Source of the DNA: Pseudomonadota bacterium
GTDB lineage: Bacteria > Desulfobacterota > Desulfovibrionia > Desulfovibrionales > Desulfomicrobiaceae
Direction: 5' to 3'
DNA length: 64,000 bases
Assembly (NCBI GenBank): GCA_018902545.1
Contig: JAHIQM010000014.1
Span: 1-64,000, forward strand
Part shown: piece after piece, positions 1 to 8,900 of the stretch
Position numbering within the stretch: the stretch's first letter is position 1
Layout of the letters: each line of letters opens with the position of its first letter
Notes under the pieces: generated by a model
Database searches by the model: none
The model's input: only the letters and a program-made list of their open reading frames with translations
Told to the model about the DNA's origin: nothing
Translations under genes and position numbers: made by a program

Positions 1-140
1 ACGAGCTTGATTTCAACAAGCGCGCCGGTTTCACCGACGAAGACGACCAGCTGCCCCGCTTCTTCCGCGAAGAACTCCTGGCTCCCCATAATGTGGGCTG
101 GGACTACACCACAGAAGAACTGCAGGCCGCCAAGGTCTAG
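1..140 (+). CDS. Aldehyde:ferredoxin oxidoreductase, C-terminal end (partial)
   Basis: The frame that begins at base 3 stays open until TAG at 138-140 and gives the last 45 residues of a protein whose start lies left of the window. The visible peptide contains FNKRAGFTDEDDQLPRFF followed by a short acidic tail with EELQAAKV at the end. The pattern of an AGFT.EDD.LP.FF segment close to the C-terminus is familiar from the tungsten-containing aldehyde:ferredoxin oxidoreductase family, whose members oxidise aldehydes to acids with ferredoxin as acceptor in anaerobes. None of the cofactor-binding residues are in the window, so the call rests only on the tail. A strong hairpin follows 12 bases after the stop. 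Confidence 0.6.
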   Translation, partial: ELDFNKRAGFTDEDDQLPRFFREELLAPHNVGWDYTTEELQAAKV

Positions 141-152
141 TATTATAAACCT

Positions 153-184
153 CTTGTCCCGGAGGCGTTGGCCTCCGGGACAAG
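153..184 (+). terminator. Hairpin behind the oxidoreductase gene
   Basis: A perfect 14-bp inverted repeat (153-166 with 171-184) encloses a GTTG loop and starts 12 bases after the stop of the oxidoreductase gene. The sequence after it is AATTC, not a T-run, so it may act as a terminator with help from factors, or as an mRNA 3'-end stabiliser. Confidence 0.6.
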
Positions 185-402
185 AATTCACGGCTGCTGG
201 ATACTAGGAGCGATGGCTGGAAGGTGCACCGGGAAACTCTGCATTCACCCGGATCAGTGATAAGGTTGTAAACACAAGGCGCACTTATTGTCTGGAATAG
301 ACGCGTCTACGAATATGTCAAAAAAGACATTTTCATAGAAAGTTAAGTCACAAAACACCGAACGGTGCCACGACCAAACCAGGCAGCTTTGAAAACAATA
401 TT

Positions 403-440
403 GCGCATGACCGCCTCACCGTGGCGGTCATGCGCTTTTT
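403..440 (+). terminator. Rho-independent terminator
   Basis: A perfect 13-bp stem (403-415 with 423-435), a 7-base loop and five Ts (436-440) form a textbook intrinsic terminator. No protein gene ends nearby: the last stop on this strand is at 140. It therefore ends either a long oxidoreductase transcript or an unrecognised small RNA from about 190-400. The T-run and the following AA supply the 6-bp target duplication of the mobile repeat that starts at 443. Confidence 0.75.
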
Positions 441-442
441 AA

Positions 443-573
443 GATGCCACTGCAAAAAGTCGCGAAAGAACCGGAGTGTCATTCCCGCGAAGGCGGGAAT
501 CCATTCTTTTCAGATAGTTAAAAAAGGCATGGATCCCCTTCATCAAGGGATGACGACTTTTTGCAGTGACGTC
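443..573 (+). mobile_element. MITE-like inverted-repeat element, copy 1
   Basis: This 131-bp non-coding unit has terminal inverted repeats built on CACTGCAAAAAGTCG (448-462 and, inverted, 554-568), extended outwards to GATGC and GACGT. It is flanked by the direct repeat TTTTAA (437-442 and 574-579), as expected for a 6-bp target duplication. Inside are two further small palindromes, one of the ATTCCCGC/GCGGGAAT type. It closely matches the copy at 16101-16232 read in the opposite direction. It encodes no transposase, so it would have to be moved in trans. The family name is unknown to me. Confidence 0.8.
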
Positions 574-650
574 TTTTAAGACTTGTCGGCGATTATCTCG
601 CTGTTTCAAGGACATTTTCGCATCGGCAGGTTTTCTGTCCACGCATCTGC

Positions 651-684
651 GCCTCTGGTCAATTTGTGACCGGGGGCTTTTTTT
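651..684 (+). terminator. Rho-independent terminator without an obvious gene
   Basis: An 11-bp stem (651-661 with 667-677, two G-T pairs) with a 5-base loop runs directly into seven Ts (678-684). It lies between two MITE-like copies. No protein gene precedes it, so it could end a small RNA from about 574-650, or be an old downstream terminator separated from its gene by the insertion at 443. Confidence 0.6.
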
Positions 685-739
685 ACGGCAAGATTTCGGT
701 CCTGACAGTCACGTCGCGCAGGATTTTTCACGCTTGAAG

Positions 740-908
740 GAACCCACTGCAAAAAGTCGCGCGAGAGTCTGTGTGTCATTCCGCGAAAGTGTGCCCAGCA
801 ATGGTAGGCGGGCTATGTCAGGCTGCGTGTGAAGTATATTTCTTTCAGATATTTATAAACGCATGATTCCCATTCTTTAAGGATGTGACGACTTTTTGCA
901 GTGACATC
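740..908 (+). mobile_element. MITE-like inverted-repeat element, copy 2 (degenerate)
   Basis: The same terminal repeats as copy 1 are intact at 745-759 and 889-903, in the same orientation. The interior is longer and has diverged, with only pieces such as TGTCATTCC and TTTCAGATA still recognisable. No 6-bp target duplication is visible, which fits an older insertion. Confidence 0.7.
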
Positions 909-1146
909 CTTTATCTCGTTTGTAGGGGGTGCCGTACGTTATCGCGCACAGTTGCTTAATAAAGTTGTGGGTGAATCAGTAAAAGGTAGGCTGGATAATA
1001 TAAGTATAGATGCGTAATTAAATTTAATTTCTATCATTACAATATTTAGTGCGATATCATATTTGCTTAAAAAAAACATGTATTGTTTATTTTATATAAT
1101 TTTTTATGATGTAAAATTATGTAATTTTAAAACAATTATAAGCAAA
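909..1146. other. AT-rich leader region upstream of tpsB
   Basis: From about 1000 the sequence becomes strongly AT-rich, and it remains so into the first 100 bases of the tpsB gene. It must contain the promoter for the two-partner secretion operon, but I cannot choose a convincing -35/-10 pair among the many AT-rich hexamers. Upstream in-frame starts (TTG 1063, ATG 1078) exist for tpsB but have no clear ribosome binding site. Confidence 0.5.
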
Positions 1147-2904
1147 ATGAATAAGATAGTATTAATTCAATTCGTGATCATTTTTCAATTTTTGATTATT
1201 ATTTTTTTAATTATTAATAATTCAAATCAATGCTTTGCGTCTTCAGAAATTATTCGCCAACAGGGTCAAATAGAGCGTGAGCAGGAAAGGGATAGGCTAA
1301 AGCTAAAGCATCAACATGAAAAGGCGCTGGAAAATGAGCCCGCAAGGATCGAGATTGATCAGCCTGCGCCCACGGTGGAGGCTGCGGAAACGGATGTCTG
1401 CGTTCAGATCGACAGCATTGTATTCGTTGGGGCGACGCTGCTTTCCGATTCGAAGAAAGCGGGCCTGTCAGGACCATTTTTAGGCCGTTGCCTGAGCATG
1501 AATCACATCCATGAGGTGGTCCGGGCGACGACCAACCTCTACATTGAGCGCGGCTATGTCACGACACGCGTTTTTGTGCCTGCTCAGGATCTTGGTTCGC
1601 GAAGGCTGGAAATCCGTGTCGTCGAGGGCGAGGTGGAGAGCATCAGGCTCAATGACAACTCCCCCGCGGATAGGCGGCGCATTGCCATGACTTTTCCTTC
1701 CGGCATCGTGGGTAAGCCGCTCAACCTGCGCGACATCGAGCAGGGCATGGATCAATTGAACCGCTTGCCCTCAGGCAACGCCCAACTTCGCATTGAACCC
1801 GGGGAAAAGGTCGGGGCCAGCCGCATCGTGGTGACGGATCAGCCGGGCAAGATGTGGCGCTTTCGGGTCGGTCTGGACAATTCAGGGCAGAAAAGCACGG
1901 GGGAAATCAAAACCTTCGCGTCCGTGGACAAAGACAACCTGCTCGGTCTGAGCGACATGCTTTCCCTGAACCTGAGCGGTGACGCCAAGTCGCTGCTCGA
2001 CATGTCGCGTCTCGGAAGCCGGAGCATTTCAGCATACTACACCGTGCCTTTCGGGTTCTGGAGCGTAACGGCCAGCGCCGGTGTCTCCGAATACCACACC
2101 CACCTTGAAGGCGGCGGATCCAAGTATTTGAGCGATGGCCGCACCTCCTCCTATGGGCTGGACCTGAACCGGGTTCTGCACCGGGGCAGCCAGAGCAAGA
2201 CCACCGCAGGCATCTCCCTTGCCGTCAAGGACGTCGACAATTTCATCGAGAAAGAGCGCCTCGTGGCCAGCAGCTACGATTTGTCCATTCTCGGCGCATC
2301 CCTCGGGCACCAACGCCGATTTTTCAACGGGGTGCTTGGCCTGAGCGGTGAATTCCACCTCGGACTGCCTCTGTTCAGGGCCGACCGGGACAACACCTCG
2401 GAGCGGAGCGTCCCCAAGAATGAATTTCGCAAGCTCTCCCTGACGGGCAGCTGGATGCGGCCCTTCGAGATTGCCGGGCATCCTCTCACATTCAGCACGC
2501 AGGGCGCAGCACAGTGGTCTCCCGATACCCTTTACAACTCCGAGCGCCTGGACCTGGGCGGCCGGCACACCGTGCGTGGTTTCCAGCTTGATAGCCTTGG
2601 CGGGGACAGCGGCGGGTACGTGCGCAACGAGCTTGCCATGTCCATTCTGCCTCAAGACCGATCTGCGTGGTTCACCTCGGTGTTCGACGATCTGCAGCTG
2701 TACGCCGGATATGATGCCGGCTTCATTCATCGCGACAAGGACGATGAGTACGAGCGGGGCGTCCTGCAAGGCGCTGTTCTGGGGTTGCGGACTCGGGGAG
2801 GCTATATCGAATCGGATCTGTCCGTGTCGCGAGCCTTGGACGCACCGTCTTTTATGAAAAACAGGGACTGGGAAGTCTACTGGACTTTGAACTCCAATTT
2901 TTGA
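1147..2904 (+). CDS. Two-partner secretion transporter, TpsB (ShlB/FhaC/CdiB family)
   Basis: This outer-membrane beta-barrel protein of 585 residues would export the adjacent giant TpsA protein across the outer membrane. ATG 1147 was chosen because it begins a good signal peptide (MNKIVLIQF, a long hydrophobic stretch, then CFAS); in-frame starts at 1063 and 1078 would put extra residues in front of it. After a charged linker comes a POTRA-type domain (about residues 80-230) and then the ShlB-type barrel. The conserved VRGF motif of the barrel's inner loop is at 476-479. The stop is 22 bases before tpsA. The first 100 coding bases are very AT-rich and the rest is GC-rich. Confidence 0.9.
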   Translation: MNKIVLIQFVIIFQFLIIIFLIINNSNQCFASSEIIRQQGQIEREQERDRLKLKHQHEKALENEPARIEIDQPAPTVEAAETDVCVQIDSIVFVGATLLSDSKKAGLSGPFLGRCLSMNHIHEVVRATTNLYIERGYVTTRVFVPAQDLGSRRLEIRVVEGEVESIRLNDNSPADRRRIAMTFPSGIVGKPLNLRDIEQGMDQLNRLPSGNAQLRIEPGEKVGASRIVVTDQPGKMWRFRVGLDNSGQKSTGEIKTFASVDKDNLLGLSDMLSLNLSGDAKSLLDMSRLGSRSISAYYTVPFGFWSVTASAGVSEYHTHLEGGGSKYLSDGRTSSYGLDLNRVLHRGSQSKTTAGISLAVKDVDNFIEKERLVASSYDLSILGASLGHQRRFFNGVLGLSGEFHLGLPLFRADRDNTSERSVPKNEFRKLSLTGSWMRPFEIAGHPLTFSTQGAAQWSPDTLYNSERLDLGGRHTVRGFQLDSLGGDSGGYVRNELAMSILPQDRSAWFTSVFDDLQLYAGYDAGFIHRDKDDEYERGVLQGAVLGLRTRGGYIESDLSVSRALDAPSFMKNRDWEVYWTLNSNF

Positions 2905-2926
2905 CGATCGAGTACGGAGAGATTTC

Positions 2927-5900
2927 ATGGCCAATGTGATGCAACGAACCATATGTCTGGCGCTTGCGTTTCTGCTTGTCTTCAATCCCATGGCGGTTGC
3001 TGCCGGGGGCATCGTGGTTGACCCCAAAGCCCCTGCGGCCAACCAGCCGGAACTGAGCGCAGCGCCCAACGGCGTGCCCATGGTCGATATTGCCAAGCCC
3101 AGCGCCAAGGGCCTCTCCCACAACAAATTCGATCAGTTCAACGTGGGCGAGTCCGGCGTGATTCTGAACAACAGCAAAAAGGCCGGACGCACGCAGCTCG
3201 GTGGTGTGGTGACCAACAACCCGAAACTCGGCAAAGGCCCAGAAGCCCGCGTCATTCTGAACGAGGTCACGGGCAGCAGCCGCTCCCGCCTTGAGGGCTA
3301 CACTGAAATCTTCGGCTATCCGGCCGACTACATTCTGGCCAACCCCAACGGCATCACGGTCAATGGCGGCGGGTTCATCAACACGCCCCGGGCCACATTG
3401 ACCACGGGCAAGCCACGGTTTGACGAGTACGGGGGCCTGACTGCCCTGGATGTGCGTCAGGGTGATGTGCTTGTCGACGGCCTGGGCCTCAATGTCTCCA
3501 ATCTCGACGCTTTCGATATCATCAGCCGCACGGCCAGGATCAATGCTGACGTGCATGCCCTGAAGCTGGGCATCACCACCGGATACGGCAGCCATGACGT
3601 TGCCACGGGCCAATTTTCCGCCCTGCCCCCCGACGGATCGGAAGCTCCGGCGGTGGCGCTTGATTCCACGGCCCTTGGCGGCATGTATGCGGAGCGCATC
3701 ATCCTTGTGGGCAATGAAAAGGGTGTGGGGGTGAATCTTGAAGGGGTCACCCACGCCACTGACGAATTGGTCCTGACTGCCGACGGCAAGATACGGATCA
3801 AGGGGCGCGTTTCCTCGGACAATGACGTCCGGATTGCTTCTGGCGGCGATTCCGTTGAAATTTCCGGCGTGCTGGCGGCAGCGAAAGTTGCGGACTTGGC
3901 GGCTGCAAAGAGTCTGGCGCTCAAATCGGAACCAGGAGCGCAGGCCTTGCTGTATGCCGATGATGTGAGAATTTCCTCCGAGTCGCTGCACAACCGTGAC
4001 GGCAGGATCGAGTCCGGCACGAATCTGGCCGTTGCAACGCGCTCCGACATCACGAATGTGGGAGCCCTCGTTTCCGGCGGCGACGCCGTTTTGAGCGCGG
4101 GCGGAGCCGTTGCCAACTCCGGGCAGGTGCAGGCCAAGGGCAGCCTCGACATCGAGGGCGCGGCTATTTTGAACTCGGGCCGGATGTTTTCCATTGAGGC
4201 GATGAGGATTCATTCCGCAGGGGACATAGTCAATGCCGGTGGCGAGATTTTGTCTAAGAAATCAAGCATGATGGAGGCAACGGCAAACATCTCCAACACC
4301 GGAGCCATCCGCACCGAAGGGCAGGCATCCATTAGCGCCGACAGCCTGAACAATAAAGAAGGCAGCATCGAGGCCAGTGATGTCATGAACCTCGACGTAG
4401 CGGGGCACATTGCAAATACGGGCACTATCGGCGCAGACCGGGGCGCAAGCATCAGCGCCGACAGCCTGAGCAATGCGGGAGGCAGCATCCTGGCCCAGGG
4501 CGATCTGGACTTGGCGGTGACGGACAGTTTGAGCAATTCGGGGATTCTCTATTCCGGAGCTTCAGGCCGAATTCGGGCTGGAAGCATGCTCAATGATCCA
4601 GCCGGACAGGTGCTGTCCCTAGGGGATCTGGCCCTGGATCTGGGCGATGACCTGGAAAATCTTGGAGTCCTGAATGCCGGGAAATTCCTTTCCGTGCGCA
4701 GCGGCGGCAGTCTCTTCAACCGGGGCGCAAGCATCCTGGCCCAGACCGGGATGGAACTTACGGCTCAAGGTAGCATCACGAACTCGGGCAGCATCCAATC
4801 CGGCGGAACCGGCTTGTTTCAAACAGGCGGGATGCTTCTCAATGAGGGCGAAATCCTGTCTGTGGGCAACGCCGTCTTTGAAATCAGTACTGATTTGGAA
4901 AATATGGGGATCGTGCATTCGGACGGCGGTTCCTATAGCCTGGGCGGCGAGCTTTTCAATTCCGGCGAGATTCTGTCCTCCGGCGACCTGAGCCTGTTCA
5001 TGGCCGGTGCTCTGTTCAATTCCGGCAAAATTGCTGGTGACGCCGATGTCGCCTTTGGCGTCGAGGGGAGCCTTGAGAACACCGTTGGCGGCTTGATGCT
5101 GGCTTTGGGCGAGGCATTGTTCGACGTGTCCGGCGATCTGCGCAATTCCGGCCGAATGGAGTCCACCGGCAGGGGTTCGCTTGGTGTGGGAGGCGGACTC
5201 TTTAATGATGGAGAGATCCTGTCGCAATCCGCCCTGGAATTCGATGTGCTGGGCTCTCTGGAAAATACGGGCGTCATGCACTCCGGGGACATTTTGACCC
5301 TGACCTCTTCCAATCTGGACAACAGCGGCCAGATCCTGGCCCAGGGCGACAGCGCTCTCATAGTTACGGGCGACCTGATCAACACGAATTTTCTTTTCTC
5401 AGGCGGCGAAGCGACGTTCAGCGTGGGCGGCATGCTGCATAATCTGCGGGGTCAGATTCTGTCTTTGGGCGACATGGTGCTGGAGGGTTTGAGCGCAGGA
5501 AGTCGCATGCTCGAATTGAAGAACGATTCGGGCACCATCGAGACCCTGGAAGGCAGCATGTCCATCCGGGCCAAGGTGGTGAGGAACACCAATCTGGATT
5601 TCAGGCTGGAGCCTGGAGATACTGTAGTGAGTCGTCGTGGCGGCATTTATTCGTATTATGGTGGAAATAAGTGGAGACAAGCAGAAACATTATATCGATA
5701 CTTGCTTGAAGCTTCAGTTGCATTAGATCAGTATGGAAAGCCAATAGTTATTAAGACCAGAGTAGGGTATTTAGATTATCTTAATCTAAGAAATCAAGAT
5801 TTGATAGTTCCTTTTAAAAGAAATTCGATGATAATCATTCCTCATGAAATATCAGTGCTTAAGCTGGATTTAAGCAGGAAGACTTTTTCGAGGATGGAAT

Positions 5901-8900
5901 TAAATAACGCAATTTTAGATGCTGAAAGGCGTTTTGAAGAATTCGGTGGAACAAGTGCTGAAATTAATGCTGTTAATAGGGTAAAAAATGAAATTAAATC
6001 AAGAAATGTCTATATTGCAGTACAGGCATATAGGTATATCAAGGATGCTTCTGCTTATATTGATACAATAAGAAGAGATCAAGCTGTAGGGGTAAGCAGC
6101 GGCGGAACGATAGCCGCCGCTGACAATTTGAGCATAGATGGAGAAGCTGTCACGAATTATTTGAGCAACCTGAGCACCTCAGTTGGTGATATCTATATCA
6201 CGTCAGATATTTTTGAGAACAGTGGCCAAGCCATATATGAAACGCACACAGTAGATTGGGCTTCCGGCCACCCAAGCAACCACGGTTCTCCGTGGCTTGC
6301 AGTTGAGTCCTATGGCAGGGAAACATTCAAAACCCCCGTCGACTATGTCTACGGTACCGTCAGCGCCGGCGGCAATGTGCTCATCACCGCAGATCACGTC
6401 AATAACGGAATATCGGAAAACACGGGCGTAGCCAGCAGTGACAACGGCAAGATCTCCTACAAAGGCGGCATCGGGCCTCAAGGCGGGGTGATCGCTCCGC
6501 CCAGGCCCGAAGATTTGAGCCACAGCATCGGCGATGTCGGCGAGATCATCGGGGGGCTGCCCAAAGACGGACTGTTCTTCGTCAACAAAACCCCCGGACA
6601 CCGCTACCTCATCGAAACCAATCCCGCTCTGACCAGCATGGCCCTGTTCTATGGGTCCGACTATTTTCTGAGTCGAACCGGCATCGATCTGGGCAAGACC
6701 CAGCAGCAGCTTCTGGGTGACGCCTTTTATGAAACCAGACTGGTGCGCGAGCAGATTTTTGCCCTCACGGGGCGGCGCTTTCTTTCGGATTCCCTGTCCG
6801 GCGACGCCGAACAGATGCTTGCGCTCATGGACAACGCCGTCGCCGCTCGCGAAGGCTTAAATCTGAGCGTGGGTGTGGCCTTGACCGGAGAACAGATCGC
6901 CAGTTTGTCATCGGACATCGTCTGGCTGGAAACACGCGTGGTGGATGGCCATGAAGTCCTGGTTCCCGTCGTCTACCTCTGCCGAGGCAGCCTCGACACC
7001 ATTGCCCGTGGCGGGTCTGTCATCATCGGGCGCGATGTCGAAATCCACACCGCGGGAGATACGGCTAACAGCGGCGTGATCAAGGCTTCGGGAGAGCTGG
7101 CCATCAATGCCAGAAATGTTTTCAACACCTTCGGCACCATCCAGGGCGACACGGTGACTCTGAATGCGGTCGATTCGATTTTCAACACCAGCGGGCTGAT
7201 CAAGGGCCGCGACCTTGCGCTTCACGCCGGGCAGGACATCGTCTCGGACACGGCCAAGACCACGTTCAAGGCTGGAGGGAAGACCCGCAGTACCTTCACT
7301 CGAGCCACCAGCGAGACCGTCGGCCAGCGTGGCTCCATCGAAGCCGCGGGCGATCTGACCATGCAGGCCGGGCGGGACATTGGGATCGTCGGCAGCGACG
7401 TGAAGGCCGGCGGCGATGCGACGTTATCCGCTGGTCGCAACGTGATTGTCGTGACCCAGAATCTGAAGTCGCACAACTCCATGAAGGCAGGAAGCGCCAA
7501 AGGCCACCTCAACACACAGACCAGCAAAGCGGCCACCGTCGAAGCAGGCGGTTCGGTAAGCATCAGCGCTGGCCAGGATGTCGCCGTTCACGGCAGCAGC
7601 GTGTCGGCTGGAGCGGACGTAAACATCGAAGCTGGCCGCGACGTCTCCATCACCGCCGCCACTGACGGCTACGATTATTACTACAAAAAAAAACGCAAAG
7701 GCGGATTCTTCGGCGGTTCAAGCTCGGAGATGCTCACGGGCAAAGCCACGACCAACGTGGCTTCCGCCATCACGGCGGGCGGCGATGTGAATGTGGTGGC
7801 GGGCAAGGGTGGAAGCGGCGACCTGACCGTCGCAGGCAGCAAAGTACGTTCGGGCGTAGATATGAGCCTAAAGGCCGCAGATGACGTGCTTGTCACCTCC
7901 GGGCAGGAAAGCGCTTTCCACAGTTCGAAATCCAGCGCGTCGGGTTTATTGAGCAAAAAAAGCAAATCCGATCAGCGGCAGGACGCGTCTGTGGTGAAGA
8001 GCGAGTTGAGTTCGGGAGGTGACGTGCGCGTTGAATCCGGAACATCCGGCGATGGAGATATATTCATTCACGGCAGTAAGGTCCAAGCTGGCGGGGATGC
8101 CGAATTGAAGTCAGCGGGCGACCTGCTGATCACTGCGGATCAGGAGCAGAAGGCGGCATTCTCCGAGTCGATGGACTCCGGTTTTGCCAGTCTCACGCCT
8201 TCAATGAAGATGAGTAATTACCAAAGGGTTACGACCGTTGGAAGCGAAATCGATGTTGACGGGAAGGTCGCCCTGGAAGCCAAGAAGGACGTTGCCATCC
8301 AGGCCTCGACAATCAGGGCTGGCGAGTCGGCCACCATTACCGCCACGGAAGGTCAGGTAGCGTTGCTGACCAGCAAGGATGTCCTTTACGACCAAAAGAT
8401 TACGCAGAAAACCGGTCTGTTGACCTGGAAATCGACCGACAAGGGCCAATCGGCGGAAACCGTCGTGCCGACGATCATTGAAACCGGCCAGGGTCTGAAC
8501 ATCATCGCCCGTAATGGGGTGGTGGTCGAATACGCAGAAACCGGCGACGTGCGCCGCGATGTTGAACTGCTTGCGCAAAAGTCGGGCCTGGAGTGGATGG
8601 CCCCCCTGCTGGAACGGGATGATATTAACTGGCAGGCTGTCCAGGAAAACTTCACCAAATGGAACAGGTCAGACAGCGGACTCGCCCCGGCCGCGACCCT
8701 TGTAATTGCCATCGCTGCCGCTGCGGTTACTGCCGGCTCCGCATCCAGCCTTGCCCTGAGCGTCATGGGTCTGGAGGTTTCGACCCTCACCGGGGCGGTG
8801 GTCGTCGCAGGCACTCAAGCTGCGGCGACATCCGTCCAGTTGGCCATGTTATCGGCTTTAACTGCCGGAATTGCCTCAATCGGGGCCCGCCTGGCCGTCA

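Noticed and set aside
7-207. 66-codon plus-strand frame at the window start
   Set aside because: Out of frame with the oxidoreductase tail, which has family-like sequence and ends just before a hairpin.
2029-4213. Two long minus-strand reading frames (365 and 453 codons) opposite tpsB and tpsA
   Set aside because: They lie fully antisense to clear coding sequence, have no known motif and no ribosome binding site, and are explained by GC-rich codon bias leaving the opposite strand open.
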